A stretch of 64,000 nucleotides of DNA from Bacillota bacterium (GCA_023453795.1 JAEXSP010000007.1:1-64000); one strand, 5' to 3'. Positions 1 through 9,125 are shown, counted from the first letter of the stretch. Program-made: numbers and translations. The notes: generated by a model not told the origin, from the sequence alone.

Positions 1-1
1 A

Positions 2-1440
2 GAGAGTGTAAATAGTTTTGTGTAAACCTTCAGGGTGATATAAAATAATATCAAACTGGAGGTTTTTTTATGCAAAAGAAACGTTTACCAAACGAGCTTC
101 TTGATCAGCTCATCAAGGAGTACAACATCAAGGATACCGATGACATTAAAAACATGCTCAAAGACCTTATGGGGGGCACCATTCAGCGAATGTTGAATAG
201 TGAGTTAGATGATGAACTGGGTTATGAAAAGTATGACACTCAGAACAAAGAAACCGACAATTCCAGGAACGGCTTCAGTAAAAAGACTGTCCGCTCCGAG
301 TTTGGAGAAGTGGACCTGGATATCCCTCGAGATCGCTACGGAGAATTCGAACCCCAAATCGTCAAAAAACATCAAACCGAAATCAAAGGGATTGAAGGAC
401 AGATCATATCAATGTATGCCAAAGGCATGAGCAATCGGGATATTGAATCCCATCTCAATGAGCTTTATGGCATTGAAGTTTCACCCACCCTAATATCCAA
501 AATCACTGATCGGATCCTGCCAGAAATCAAGGAATGGCAGAATCGGATGCTTAAAAGTGTCTATTCCATCGTTTTCATGGATGCTATTCATTACTCTGTC
601 AGGAAAGACGGTGTTGTAGTAAAGAAAGCCGTTTACATAGCCATAGGAATAGATCTAGAAGGCCAGAAAGACATTCTGGGTATGTGGATTGGCGAGGCCG
701 AAAGCAGCAAGTTCTGGCTGGGGATCATGAACGAGATACGGAACCGAGGCGTAAGGGATATCCTCATCGCTTCTGTGGATGGTCTCAATGGATTCCCCGA
801 TGCAATCCGGGCAGTATATCCTCATACAGAAATTCAGAGGTGTATCGTCCACCAGATTAGGAATTCGACCAAGTTTATCTCCTACAAAGATTTAAAGGCC
901 TTTACCGCTGACCTCAAACCTATCTACAAGGCACCGACCGAGTCTCTGGCTCTGCAGGAACTGGATGCTTTCGATGCCAAATGGGGCTCAAAATATCCCA
1001 ATGCAGTACGCTCATGGCGGAACAATTGGGAAGAACTCAGCGTGTTTTATAAGTATCCCCAAGAAATCCGAAAAATCATATATACGACCAACGCAATAGA
1101 AAATTTCAATCGGCAGCTACGAAAAGTGACCAAAACAAAATCGGCATATCCCTCCGATGAAGCACTGATGAAATCGCTCTACTTGGCTGTCCGTGATATT
1201 ACTAAAAAGTGGACTGGCCGGGTCCAAGGCTGGGGAACGATCCTTGATCAACTCATGATTTACTTTGATGACCGTATCACAGAACGGGATGTTTGACAGC
1301 TACCCTCTATAAAAATCCGTATTGACGACCTAAAAAACAAGTGATAAAGTACAAATGACCAGATGTAAGGAAAAATCCGGACATCTGGTCATTTAAAAAA
1401 TATATTATCCCTGAGTTTACACAAAATTTAGGACACTACC
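2..1440 (+). mobile_element. IS256-family insertion sequence, apparently complete
   Basis: One transposase gene lies between imperfect terminal inverted repeats. The left end is 2-27 and the right end is 1415-1440; 19 of 26 positions match, including an unbroken 12-bp inner block (TTTTGTGTAAAC on the left). Size of about 1.44 kb and a single ORF are usual for IS256 elements. The left end lies at the window edge, so the 8-9 bp target duplication expected for this family cannot be checked. A VOC gene ends 24 bp beyond the right end, so the element sits just downstream of it. It looks intact and potentially active. Confidence 0.88.
70..1296 (+). CDS. IS256-family (MULE-type) transposase
   Basis: 408 aa, the normal length for IS256 transposases. 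It catalyses cut-and-paste or copy-out transposition using a DDE triad. An N-terminal helical DNA-binding part is followed by the Transposase_mut core. VFMDAIH near residue 173 probably carries the first Asp, SVDGLNGFPDA near 237 the second, and the C-terminal TTNAIENFNRQLRK near 340 contains the Glu. The IQRCIVHQIRN block is family-typical. The frame is open to a TGA at 1296. An ATG with a good upstream AGGTT/GGAGG-like site (CTGGAGG at 56-62) sets the start. The only other content of the element is its terminal repeats. Confidence 0.95.
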   Translation: MQKKRLPNELLDQLIKEYNIKDTDDIKNMLKDLMGGTIQRMLNSELDDELGYEKYDTQNKETDNSRNGFSKKTVRSEFGEVDLDIPRDRYGEFEPQIVKKHQTEIKGIEGQIISMYAKGMSNRDIESHLNELYGIEVSPTLISKITDRILPEIKEWQNRMLKSVYSIVFMDAIHYSVRKDGVVVKKAVYIAIGIDLEGQKDILGMWIGEAESSKFWLGIMNEIRNRGVRDILIASVDGLNGFPDAIRAVYPHTEIQRCIVHQIRNSTKFISYKDLKAFTADLKPIYKAPTESLALQELDAFDAKWGSKYPNAVRSWRNNWEELSVFYKYPQEIRKIIYTTNAIENFNRQLRKVTKTKSAYPSDEALMKSLYLAVRDITKKWTGRVQGWGTILDQLMIYFDDRITERDV

Positions 1441-1464
1441 GATGCCTCCATTTTTTTGGCAACT

Positions 1465-1839
1465 TTACTTGTTTTTTTGCTGGAAAAACTGAACATTAAG
1501 GCCGTTTGGATCTTTGACAGTAAAAAATTTAAAGGCAGGAGTCTCAATCGGGGCGCCATGTACGGGAATATTTTTGCTTTTTACCGTATCCAGCATTGCG
1601 TCAATAGAATCAACTGCAAAGCCAATAGATACGGACTCGCTGTGTTTAACCTCATTATTGCCGTTGTCTGCCATAAGTTCAACCAATGTCTCGTTTTCAA
1701 TACCGTTACCCATAAAAGCTATTTCTCGTCCCGGTCCCGCCGGAAAACGATTCAACATTTTAAGGCCTGCCAGTTCGGAATAGAAAGTAATCGACTCCTC
1801 CATATTTTTTACGTTGATTGTTGTCCATAAATACTTCAT
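1465..1839 (-). CDS. VOC-superfamily (glyoxalase/dioxygenase-like) protein
   Basis: 124 aa, one VOC module of two beta-alpha-beta-beta-beta repeats. The N-terminal repeat (WTTINVKNMEESITFYSELAG) and the C-terminal FFTVKDPNGLNVQFFQ are typical. Members include glyoxalase I, fosfomycin-resistance thiol transferases and ring-cleavage dioxygenases. Glu in ETLVEL and the final beta-strand could supply metal ligands, but the substrate cannot be assigned. A GGAGGAGATTATAC site precedes the ATG on the minus strand. An MmyB-like regulator is transcribed divergently 134 bp away and may control it. The IS256 element abuts its 3' end. Confidence 0.82.
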   Translation of the reverse strand: MKYLWTTINVKNMEESITFYSELAGLKMLNRFPAGPGREIAFMGNGIENETLVELMADNGNNEVKHSESVSIGFAVDSIDAMLDTVKSKNIPVHGAPIETPAFKFFTVKDPNGLNVQFFQQKNK

Positions 1840-1973
1840 GTATAATCTCCTCCATTTTTATTATATTTAGCTGCTTTGCAACTCTTTATAGAATTATGAT
1901 AATTCAAGGCTTATAATATAAATAGGAGCGAAATTATGCTAGTATAAATTGTAATAGGCAGGATTGATGAATT

Positions 1974-2819
1974 TTGAACAATGAGAAGCATAGGTACAAG
2001 GAACTGGCAGATTTTTTAAAAACCCGAAGAGCAAGAATTTTACCTTCTCAGGTAGGACTTTCTTCAGCGGCCCGCCGACGTACTCCCGGCTTGAGAAGAG
2101 AGGAAGTGGCGCAGTTGGCCGGAATTGGCCTGAGCTGGTATACATGGCTTGAGCAGGGGAGGACTATTCATGTTTCAACTCAAGTGATTGAAAGTCTATC
2201 CAGAGTTTTATTGCTTGATAAACAGGAACGCATTCATCTTTATCTTTTGGCAAACCAGCCGCTTCCGTCGGACATACCGGAAAATCAAGTAACAGTGAGC
2301 CCGGCGCTTCAACAAGTTCTGGATTTTTTAACGATATGCCCTTCGATGGTTACTGATCAGCGTTGGAATGTAATTGCCTGGAATGAAGCGGCATGCGCGG
2401 TGCTTGGTGATTTTAATAAAATGGATGACCGTGACCGGAATATTGTTTGGGCAATGTTCACTGATATTAAATATAAGCAACTGCTTGTTAATTGGGATCT
2501 GCATGCCAAGGCTTTACTTGGCAGGTTTCGTGTGACCTGCGGACAATATATTGAAGACTCCTGGCTTACTCGGTTTATTGATGATCTTAAAACACAAAGC
2601 ACAGAATTTAATTTGTGGTGGCCTTTGCATGAAATCCAGAACAATACTGTGAAATATAAGCAAATGAACCATCCTGCGGTGGGAATATTGGATTTTGAGG
2701 TCAGTAATTTTGATGTTTCCGATCATTCCGGTTTAAAAATGATTGTTCATACCCCATCAGCAGGGACGGACACGGCTGCAAAAATGAAAGCCCTGCTGGG
2801 TGCAAGTCATCTGAAATAA
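1974..2819 (+). CDS. XRE-type regulator with MmyB-like ligand-binding domain
   Basis: 281 aa. Residues 9-75 form a helix-turn-helix of the MmyB type (TPGLRREEVAQLAGIGLSWYTWLEQGR). Residues 105-275 form the MmyB-like ligand-binding (PAS-fold) region, with the diagnostic WNVIAWNEAA segment. Such proteins usually regulate an adjacent, often divergent, oxidoreductase or stress gene, and some bind fatty acids. Here the divergent neighbour is the VOC gene at 1465-1839. The start is TTG with AGGCAGGA about 10 bp upstream; the nearby ATG at 1981 is out of frame. Effector unknown. Confidence 0.85.
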   Translation: MNNEKHRYKELADFLKTRRARILPSQVGLSSAARRRTPGLRREEVAQLAGIGLSWYTWLEQGRTIHVSTQVIESLSRVLLLDKQERIHLYLLANQPLPSDIPENQVTVSPALQQVLDFLTICPSMVTDQRWNVIAWNEAACAVLGDFNKMDDRDRNIVWAMFTDIKYKQLLVNWDLHAKALLGRFRVTCGQYIEDSWLTRFIDDLKTQSTEFNLWWPLHEIQNNTVKYKQMNHPAVGILDFEVSNFDVSDHSGLKMIVHTPSAGTDTAAKMKALLGASHLK

Positions 2820-2879
2820 GCTAAATACTTCAAACTTCGGAGTTTTTGATATCATATTTATAAACCGGATAAAAAGGTA

Positions 2880-2924
2880 AATAAAAATGGAAGCATAGTA
2901 TTGGCCGTTTTAAGCTATGCTTCC
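2880..2924 (-). terminator. intrinsic terminator of the PH-domain gene (minus strand)
   Basis: A perfect 10-bp inverted repeat (GGAAGCATAG at 2889-2898, CTATGCTTCC at 2915-2924) is followed on the minus strand by ATTTTTATTT. It lies 57 bp past the end of the gene at 2981-3394 and could also stop plus-strand readthrough from the MmyB-like gene. Confidence 0.75.
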
Positions 2925-2980
2925 TTGCTTTTGGAATTATTACCCATTCGGGTTGCGCTAAATTAAAAGGATTATCTGAA

Positions 2981-3394
2981 TTACCCCTGACCATCGATTG
3001 ACTCTTCCGGAGATTCATCTAAATGGTCGATTCCCCTGATATTATGTACCTTTCTCTGTTCCATTACCTTGTTGGAGATCAGCTGCTTTACTTCTCTTGG
3101 CTTCTTAATACTTATCAGCTGCAATTCCCTGTCTGTAGCATCTGATGTTACCAGTTCAACCGTTCCTACCCGGAATATTCTCTGCGTAAAACGCAATTTT
3201 ATTTTAAAGTCAATGATTCTAAAGAGCATAACTTCATTTTCAACAACATTTAGAAAACCCTTGGATGTTATCAACCTGTCCTCATACAATCTGTACCTTG
3301 TAAAGGATAAAGGCAGTCCGAATATAGTTCTTTTTCTATCCTTCCACAGAATTTCCATTTTCGGCAGATCCATTTTTTTAGCCATCTGACGCAA
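2981..3394 (-). CDS. bacterial PH-domain protein (bPH/YdbT-like)
   Basis: 137 aa, no signal peptide or membrane segment seen. Residues 25-105 match the bacterial pleckstrin-homology pattern: a run of beta-strands (LPLSFTRYRLYEDRLITSKG, RIIDFKIKLRFTQRIFRVGTVEL) ending in a helix, KPREVKQLISN. These domains usually occur in membrane-linked YdbS/YdbT-type proteins; this stand-alone soluble form is small. The C-terminus is acidic (DHLDESPEESIDGQG). M4 (MAKKMD) is an alternative start. Cellular role unknown. The gene stands alone between two regulators and has its own terminator. Confidence 0.6.
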   Translation of the reverse strand: MRQMAKKMDLPKMEILWKDRKRTIFGLPLSFTRYRLYEDRLITSKGFLNVVENEVMLFRIIDFKIKLRFTQRIFRVGTVELVTSDATDRELQLISIKKPREVKQLISNKVMEQRKVHNIRGIDHLDESPEESIDGQG

Positions 3395-3532
3395 TTCCCC
3401 TTTCTATTACTGTTTGTCGCTTAAGTATTTACCAAACAGTGATATTAAGAATGTTAGCATATCTACTATTCTATCAATAAAAAACAACACATTCAACAAT
3501 ACATTAAAATTTAAAAGACTTGACTACTCAAG

Positions 3533-4438
3533 TCACAACGTCTTAATCGGAAAGTACAGATCGCACTCGCAGTACTGCTTGTTGCACCGTGCATAATTCA
3601 CATATTCAAATCGAAAGTTCTCCTTTAATTGAAACTCTATTGTAGGTACCCACTTAGTACGTATAAAATCCCAAAGCTCACGCAGATTTCCGGATGAAAT
3701 CTCTTCAGGGCGATGCAGGCCCATATAGGTAAAAACTCCGTATTTATGTGCCGGTATGTGTGAGACGTTCATTCCGGGAGGAATAATGCTTGCTGAATCT
3801 ACCTGAATAGACGGCTGGTAATATGTATAAGGCACATCTTCGGCAGGAACTGTTGTATACCCGTAATAAACATCTTTTCCAATCGGATTCAGCACTTTCA
3901 GGCGGTGCTGATAAAAGAACTCAACGCCCAGTTGATTGGCTGTTTGGTTCTTCATGTTGTCTTCAATGTCTACTTCATAGGTTATTCCTGCAATCGTAAA
4001 AGCCGGCAATACCATGACGGATTTCAGAAAGATCAAACCTTCTCCAGCAATACTCATAAAATCTGCATTAAAACGGTCAAGTATATTGAGGGCAACAGGA
4101 TTTTTACGCCATTTCGCAGGAGTAGTGCCGAATTCTTCCTTAAAAACACGATTGAAAGCACGCTCGGAGCCGAAGCAGTATTTGTCCGAGATAAAATCAA
4201 TCGTATTCAGCGGGCTTAGAAGGTCGGTTAAAGAAGATGCAATCCTGCGTCTCCTGACATATTCCATCAGTCCGGTTCCTGCAGCACCCTTCCAGATTCG
4301 CAGTAAATGGAACTTGGACATATTTACATTTTCCGATATGGTATCAAGGGTCAGCTCGTCATAGAGATGACTCTCAATAAAGTCGGTAGTTTCTTTAAGG
4401 ATTTGTAAAAGATAATGTTCCATTTTTGGCAGCCTCAT
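3533..4438 (-). CDS. AraC-family regulator with GyrI-like effector domain
   Basis: About 301 aa. Two AraC helix-turn-helix motifs lie in the first 110 residues (LTLDTISENVNMSKFHLLR, then SERAFNRVFKEEFGTTPAKWR). A GyrI/BmrR-like ligand pocket fills the rest (about 150-300), with the usual PAHKYGVFTYMG strand. Such proteins sense drugs or amphipathic molecules and act as activators. The frame opens at a TTG (4444), but the ATG at 4438, 11 bp after AGGAC, is preferred; ATG 4423 is also possible. A nucleotidyltransferase and UvrA-like ATPase run divergently and are the likely targets. Confidence 0.85.
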   Translation of the reverse strand: MRLPKMEHYLLQILKETTDFIESHLYDELTLDTISENVNMSKFHLLRIWKGAAGTGLMEYVRRRRIASSLTDLLSPLNTIDFISDKYCFGSERAFNRVFKEEFGTTPAKWRKNPVALNILDRFNADFMSIAGEGLIFLKSVMVLPAFTIAGITYEVDIEDNMKNQTANQLGVEFFYQHRLKVLNPIGKDVYYGYTTVPAEDVPYTYYQPSIQVDSASIIPPGMNVSHIPAHKYGVFTYMGLHRPEEISSGNLRELWDFIRTKWVPTIEFQLKENFRFEYVNYARCNKQYCECDLYFPIKTL

Positions 4439-4440
4439 CA

Positions 4441-4524
4441 GCAATTTTTGTCCTGTTTAAAGGAATACATGCTTGTATAATGATTCTAACACAGGAAGGT
4501 TATAGGGCATAGGACAAAAATTGC
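4441..4524. promoter_or_regulatory. divergent control region with a 14-bp inverted operator pair
   Basis: GCAATTTTTGTCCT (4441-4454) and its exact reverse complement AGGACAAAAATTGC (4511-4524) flank the 56 bp between the AraC-type gene and the nucleotidyltransferase gene. Each copy lies at the 5' end of one gene, so both genes may be controlled by one regulator, most simply the AraC protein itself. Note that the left copy also contains the AGGAC that would serve as the AraC gene's ribosome binding site. Confidence 0.6.
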
Positions 4525-4545
4525 TTAAATTGAGAGGAGTGCGTT

Positions 4546-5460
4546 ATGAACGATATTGAACAAGCAGCGCTGAAAAGCCGGTATCAAGAGGCAATTGACA
4601 GGTTCGTCTGTAAGCTTAAGGATGATATAAATGTCATTGCTGTTATCATCAGCGGCAGTGTGGCTTATGATGTAATATGGGAAAAAAGTGATGTCGATGT
4701 AATTGTGGTTGTTCGGGACCAGAAATTAAAGAGTGATAACCTGAGTATTATTGAAGACGGTATTACCTTTAATTTATTCCTTATACAGAGAAGCTCATTT
4801 AAAAGGGGAGCAGAAGCTGTCTTCGGGGGCTCTTTTTTTCAATCCTATCTTTCAAACGGCAAGATTGTTTATTCAACTGAAGAGAGTTTTTATGAATACT
4901 TTGAAGACATCAGGAAAATTGGAGAGGACGATATGGCCTTAACTGTGCTGCAGCTGGCCGGGGAATTGATTTCGATAATGCACAAGGCACAGAAATGGAT
5001 GACTGCACGGAAGGATTTGATGTATGCCCAGTATTTCTTCCTGAAGGCTGCAGAAACAATAGCCCATGTTGAATTATGCATACAGGGACTTCCGAATTCC
5101 AGAAGTGCTATACAGAAAGCCTTAAAACTAAATCCTGAAATAATGAAGACCTTTTATCAGGAGCCGATGCAGCATCTGCTGACGGAAGAGGAATTGTCGA
5201 GCGGCTTGAGACAATTGGACGGCTATATAGAGAGTAAAATGGATTTGTTTAAGAGGCCGATTATTGAATACCTTTCGGATCAGGACATTAAAACAACGAC
5301 GATGCTTGCAAATCGTTTCCGTTCAGAAAGCCACATGATCATTGATGTAATGGATTACTTGACCGAAAAAGGAATAGTTGAAAAGGTATCCCAGTTGATC
5401 AAGCTGACGCCTAAAAGCCGCTCAACAATAGAAGAGATTGGTTTTTTATATATTCCGTGA
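4546..5460 (+). CDS. nucleotidyltransferase-domain protein
   Basis: 304 aa. The N-terminal 100 residues hold a pol-beta-type nucleotidyltransferase core: IISGSVAYDVIWEKSDVDVIVVV supplies the GS motif and the DVD metal-binding pair. The C-terminal 180 residues are helical and contain HEPN-like and winged-helix-like segments (RFRSESHMIIDVMDYLTEKGIVEKV). Such proteins transfer nucleotides to small molecules (antibiotic inactivation) or proteins. Good GAGAGGAG site upstream of ATG. It precedes a UvrA-like ATPase by 38 bp and likely shares its transcript; the divergent AraC-GyrI regulator suggests a toxicant response. Substrate unknown. Confidence 0.75.
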   Translation: MNDIEQAALKSRYQEAIDRFVCKLKDDINVIAVIISGSVAYDVIWEKSDVDVIVVVRDQKLKSDNLSIIEDGITFNLFLIQRSSFKRGAEAVFGGSFFQSYLSNGKIVYSTEESFYEYFEDIRKIGEDDMALTVLQLAGELISIMHKAQKWMTARKDLMYAQYFFLKAAETIAHVELCIQGLPNSRSAIQKALKLNPEIMKTFYQEPMQHLLTEEELSSGLRQLDGYIESKMDLFKRPIIEYLSDQDIKTTTMLANRFRSESHMIIDVMDYLTEKGIVEKVSQLIKLTPKSRSTIEEIGFLYIP

Positions 5461-5498
5461 CAACATTTATTATTTAGATTTGGAAAGGAGCATGTAAA

Positions 5499-8366
5499 AT
5501 GTCCATTCGTACAACCATAGAAGTTTCGGGTGCAAAGCAAAACAACCTTAAGAATGTTTCAGTCGAAATTCCGAGAGACAAGCTCACCGTCATAACCGGA
5601 GTATCAGGTTCAGGTAAGTCTTCTTTAGCATTTGATGTTATTTACGGCGAGGGACAGCGCCGCTTTTTGGATTCAATATCGACCTTTGCCAAGAGCCGTA
5701 TCAGTCAACTAAAGAAGGCAAAGGTGGATTATGTGCGAGGCCTTTCGCCTGTTATAGCTATTGAACAAAAAAAGAGCAACAATAACCCCCGTTCCACCGT
5801 AGGCACGGTAACGGATATAAACGATTATATGCGTATTTTGTTTTCGACGGCAGGCGTCGGGGAATGTCCCGAATGCGGACATTCATTGAAACAATTATCT
5901 GCTGCGCAAATCGCCGAGCATATTATGACGCTTCCGGAGGGAACGAAAGTTGAACTTAGGGCGCCGGTCTATAAAATTTACGGCGAGAACTATGCTTACA
6001 CATTTCACCAGCTTCGTGAAAAGGGATATAAGAATCTGCTAGTGGACGGGGAAGTATTTTCTTTGGCGCAAAAAAAAGAATTGGATGAGAACAGGGATTA
6101 CCGTATTGAACTGATTATAGATAAATTTACCTTAAAAAAGGATTCATATATACAATTGACCAAGTCTATAGAAGCCGCCATGCTGGCATTGGACGAGGAT
6201 ATCATGATTAAAGTGGAAGTAATGGGTAATGTAAATAAAACATTTTATGACGGTTTTGCATGTCCGGAGCACCATTATTCATTGTGTGAGATGCAGCCTT
6301 TCCATTTCTCTTTTAATACGCCTGCAAGCGCTTGCCATACCTGTATGGGAGTCGGAATGTCCTATGTGGTTGAGCCGCGGTTCCTGATTGTTGCGCCTGA
6401 AAAAAGCATTAACAAAGGCGCATTTAAGAGTACGGTATTTAATCCCTCAGGCAAGGACAGCTATAGAACAGTTATGATGTACAGCTTATCCCAAAAGTAC
6501 AACTTCAGCCTCGATACACCTTTTAACGAGCTTCCCAAAGAAATCGTCCAAATACTGCTTTACGGGACTAAGGGTGAGACGGTTGAAATGCTGCAGCCGC
6601 CGTTTTCTCAAAAACGTAATTGGCTTATTGGCAAAGACAGGCCCTTTCCGGGGTTTGTGCATGAATTTGAGCATTGGTACAAGCAGTATATCCGCAGGAC
6701 TGCAACATCGGAAGCTTTTGAACCGGCATTTATCAAGGACTGCATGATTGAGAAAATTTGTCCGGAATGTCATGGAGCAAGGCTTAAAACTCAACGCCTG
6801 AAGGTCAAGGTCGGAGGTAAAAGCATTGATGAACTAAGCAGGCTGCAGCTGCCTCAGCTTTTTGAATTTTTGGAGGAGCTTCACTTTGAGGCTGATATCG
6901 ATGATGTTGCAAAAACGATTGTCCATGAGATTAATAAACGGCTTAAGCTTTTGATTGATATAGGTTTGCACTACATAAATCTGGGACGCAGAAGCGACAG
7001 TATTTCCGGCGGTGAAATGCAGCGAATCAAGATGTCAACGCAGATCAGCAGCGAGTTGATGGGTATGCTCTATGTCATGGATGAACCGAGTATCGGTTTG
7101 CACCCAAGAGATTCGGGACGTGTAATCGACACGATGAAAAAGCTGCGTGATATCGGCAATACTGTTATTGTAGTCGAACATGACGTAGAAACAATTATGA
7201 GTGCAGACCATGTAATTGAAGTCGGACCGGGCCCCGGTGTACACGGCGGTCAGATTGTGGCACAAGGAAAGCTTGAGGATATTATTAACGCACCGGACTC
7301 AGTTACCGGTAAATACCTGTCAGGCCAGGCGAAAATTCCTGTTCCGAAGAAGCGGCGCCCATTAGGAGACTTGTTTTTATCGATCCAAGGCGCTAGCGAA
7401 AATAACCTTAAAAATGTAGACCTTGATATACCTTTAGGCGTTTTTGTTTGTGTTACAGGCGTTTCGGGTTCGGGTAAGAGCTCTATGATAAATGAGATCC
7501 TGTATAAGCAGTTGAAAATTGATAAAACCGGAGCGCGTATCGAGTCAGGTAAGCACGATTTTCTATTCGGCGCGGAACTCATAAATAATGTTATCAACAT
7601 CGACCAGACACCAATCGGAAGGAACAGCAAATCCAACCCGGCTACCTATATCGGGCTATTTGATAAAATCCGCCAGCTGTTTGCGGCGGAGCCTGAAGCC
7701 GTTGCCAGCGGATACAGTGAGATAGACTTCAGCCTGACTCATGCGAATGGCACGCGATGTGAACACTGTGCCGGAGACGGGATTATTGTAACGAATCTCC
7801 AGTTTATGTCGGATGTCGAAACAGTCTGTCCGGTCTGTAAAGGTATGCGCTTCTCCGATGAGGGCTTGGGGATTGCCTACAGGGGCAGGAATATTGCCGA
7901 AGTTCTGGATATGACGGTTGAGGAGGCTTTGGTATTTTTTGAAGACAATCGTTACTTGAAACACAAATTGGGTATCATGAATGAACTGGGGCTTGGTTAT
8001 ATGCGCCTGGGTCAAAGCTCAACAACCTTGTCCGGCGGTGAAGCGCAAAGAGTAAAGCTTGCATATGAACTGTCAAAAATAAAAAAAGGTGCACATAATC
8101 TCTATATATTGGATGAACCGACAACAGGTCTTCATCTGTCTGATATTCAAAAATTACTGGATTGCCTTGGAAGACTTGTTGAGGCGGGGCATTCCGTTAT
8201 TGTAATCGAGCATCATCTGGATGTTATAAAATCGGCGGATTACATAATAGATATGGGGCCCGAAGGCGGTAACGGCGGTGGACAGATAGTTGCTGAAGGA
8301 ACGCCGGAACAGGTTGCGATGGTAGAAGCATCACACACCGGGAGGTATTTGAAGACTATACTATAA
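5499..8366 (+). CDS. UvrA-like excinuclease ATPase (UvrA2/drug-resistance type)
   Basis: 955 aa, the length of UvrA. Two ABC ATPase modules: Walker A GVSGSGKSS at about 34-42 and again at about 654-662; signatures SISGGEMQR and TLSGGEAQR; Walker B/D-loop YVMDEPSIGLHPRD and YILDEPTTGLHLSD. Zinc-finger-like cysteine sets are CPECG near 127, CHTCMGVG, CPECHGAR and CEHCAGDG...CPVCKG. UvrA finds bulky DNA lesions; divergent UvrA2 paralogues are linked to tolerance of DNA-binding drugs. Its placement next to an AraC-GyrI regulator and a nucleotidyltransferase, not uvrB, favours the paralogue reading. Start ATG with GGAAAGGAG. Confidence 0.88.
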   Translation: MSIRTTIEVSGAKQNNLKNVSVEIPRDKLTVITGVSGSGKSSLAFDVIYGEGQRRFLDSISTFAKSRISQLKKAKVDYVRGLSPVIAIEQKKSNNNPRSTVGTVTDINDYMRILFSTAGVGECPECGHSLKQLSAAQIAEHIMTLPEGTKVELRAPVYKIYGENYAYTFHQLREKGYKNLLVDGEVFSLAQKKELDENRDYRIELIIDKFTLKKDSYIQLTKSIEAAMLALDEDIMIKVEVMGNVNKTFYDGFACPEHHYSLCEMQPFHFSFNTPASACHTCMGVGMSYVVEPRFLIVAPEKSINKGAFKSTVFNPSGKDSYRTVMMYSLSQKYNFSLDTPFNELPKEIVQILLYGTKGETVEMLQPPFSQKRNWLIGKDRPFPGFVHEFEHWYKQYIRRTATSEAFEPAFIKDCMIEKICPECHGARLKTQRLKVKVGGKSIDELSRLQLPQLFEFLEELHFEADIDDVAKTIVHEINKRLKLLIDIGLHYINLGRRSDSISGGEMQRIKMSTQISSELMGMLYVMDEPSIGLHPRDSGRVIDTMKKLRDIGNTVIVVEHDVETIMSADHVIEVGPGPGVHGGQIVAQGKLEDIINAPDSVTGKYLSGQAKIPVPKKRRPLGDLFLSIQGASENNLKNVDLDIPLGVFVCVTGVSGSGKSSMINEILYKQLKIDKTGARIESGKHDFLFGAELINNVINIDQTPIGRNSKSNPATYIGLFDKIRQLFAAEPEAVASGYSEIDFSLTHANGTRCEHCAGDGIIVTNLQFMSDVETVCPVCKGMRFSDEGLGIAYRGRNIAEVLDMTVEEALVFFEDNRYLKHKLGIMNELGLGYMRLGQSSTTLSGGEAQRVKLAYELSKIKKGAHNLYILDEPTTGLHLSDIQKLLDCLGRLVEAGHSVIVIEHHLDVIKSADYIIDMGPEGGNGGGQIVAEGTPEQVAMVEASHTGRYLKTIL

Positions 8367-8386
8367 ATTTAGTTGATATTTATCTT

Positions 8387-8416
8387 AACAGCTATGCAAA
8401 TAGCTGTTATTTTTTT
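8387..8416 (+). terminator. intrinsic terminator after the UvrA-like gene
   Basis: AACAGCTAT (8387-8395), loop GCAA, ATAGCTGTT (8400-8408), then ATTTTTTT. It lies 20 bp after the stop codon of the UvrA-like gene. Confidence 0.9.
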
Positions 8417-8524
8417 ACGAGTTATGTGAGAAGGCAGGATTGTTGTGGGAGCCAAGGCCTTGTTAAGCTGAGTAGTTAATATATACTGTATTTCTGCATA
8501 CAAAAATAAAAAAATAATTAAAAA

Positions 8525-8553
8525 TTGACAGTTATATGAAAATAAGATATAAT
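8525..8553 (+). promoter_or_regulatory. consensus sigma-A promoter, about 370 bp ahead of the cheW remnant
   Basis: TTGACA (8525-8530), 17-bp spacer, TATAAT (8548-8553): a perfect vegetative promoter. It is far upstream of the cheW remnant and chemoreceptor, so it would give a leader of about 360 nt. The 500 bp from 8417 to 8917 hold no gene I can support; a T-run at 8702-8709 lacks a convincing stem. I recognise no riboswitch there. Confidence 0.65.
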
Positions 8554-8923
8554 TGCATTTATAAATTAAATTCTGGATATTATTAGTAAAAATGCTTTTG
8601 GCCATTTCTGGAAGGTTGTATTCTGAAAGTTACTCTGTATCTCCAAATTAATAGTTACTATTAGCAAAGGAAGGCTATTGCTTCTGTAAGGTAAAGTTCA
8701 ATTTTTTTTGTAGTTAATTTGAAAATAATTAAATAATTAACCTAAATAACCATTTGCTTTCTATAATGCTATCAAGGCAATTCTGATTGTATCTTTTCCT
8801 GCCTACAACATTGTTATGAATTATTAAATTATTTTTGATGTATATTTCGTTGTAACTTGGATGCTCTATTAATTGTACTAAATCATTATACTAAAAATAA
8901 TAAAAATGAAAGGAGCAATGTAT

Positions 8924-9111
8924 ATGGCAGAGGCAGAAATACAGGGACTTATCGACAAGGAAAAATTGTCCCACCGCCGAATTTGAACGGCATCGGTACT
9001 AAATATATAAGCGGGATTGGAAAGGCAGGGAATGAAGTCAAACTGATTCTTAATTGTGAAAAACTTATGGCAGAAGATGAAGCAAAAACTTTAGACTATA
9101 TTAAACAATAA
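8924..9111 (+). pseudogene. cheW: cheW remnant (chemotaxis coupling protein)
   Basis: An ideal start (AAAGGAG, then ATG at 8924) opens a frame coding MAEAEIQGLID... that stops after 20 codons (TGA 8984-8986). In the next frame the sequence continues as KIVPPPNLNGIGTKYISGIG...VKLILNCEKLMAEDE to a TAA at 9111, which is the C-terminal third of CheW (PPP-x-GI-TKYI-GIGK, then the LDxxKL strand). So the N-terminal start and the C-terminal end survive, the roughly 90 central residues are gone, and the join is out of frame in an A5 run. CheW couples receptors to CheA. It lies 14 bp before the chemoreceptor, as expected for a former cheW-mcp pair. Confidence 0.75.
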
Positions 9112-9125
9112 TAGGAGGCAGAGAT

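Noticed and set aside
1456..1830. 124-aa plus-strand ORF opposite the VOC gene
   Set aside because: It is the antisense shadow of a clear VOC protein and has no ribosome binding site.
8417..8917. c-di-GMP riboswitch ahead of the chemoreceptor
   Set aside because: A perfect promoter gives a long leader, but the conserved GEMM elements are not present.
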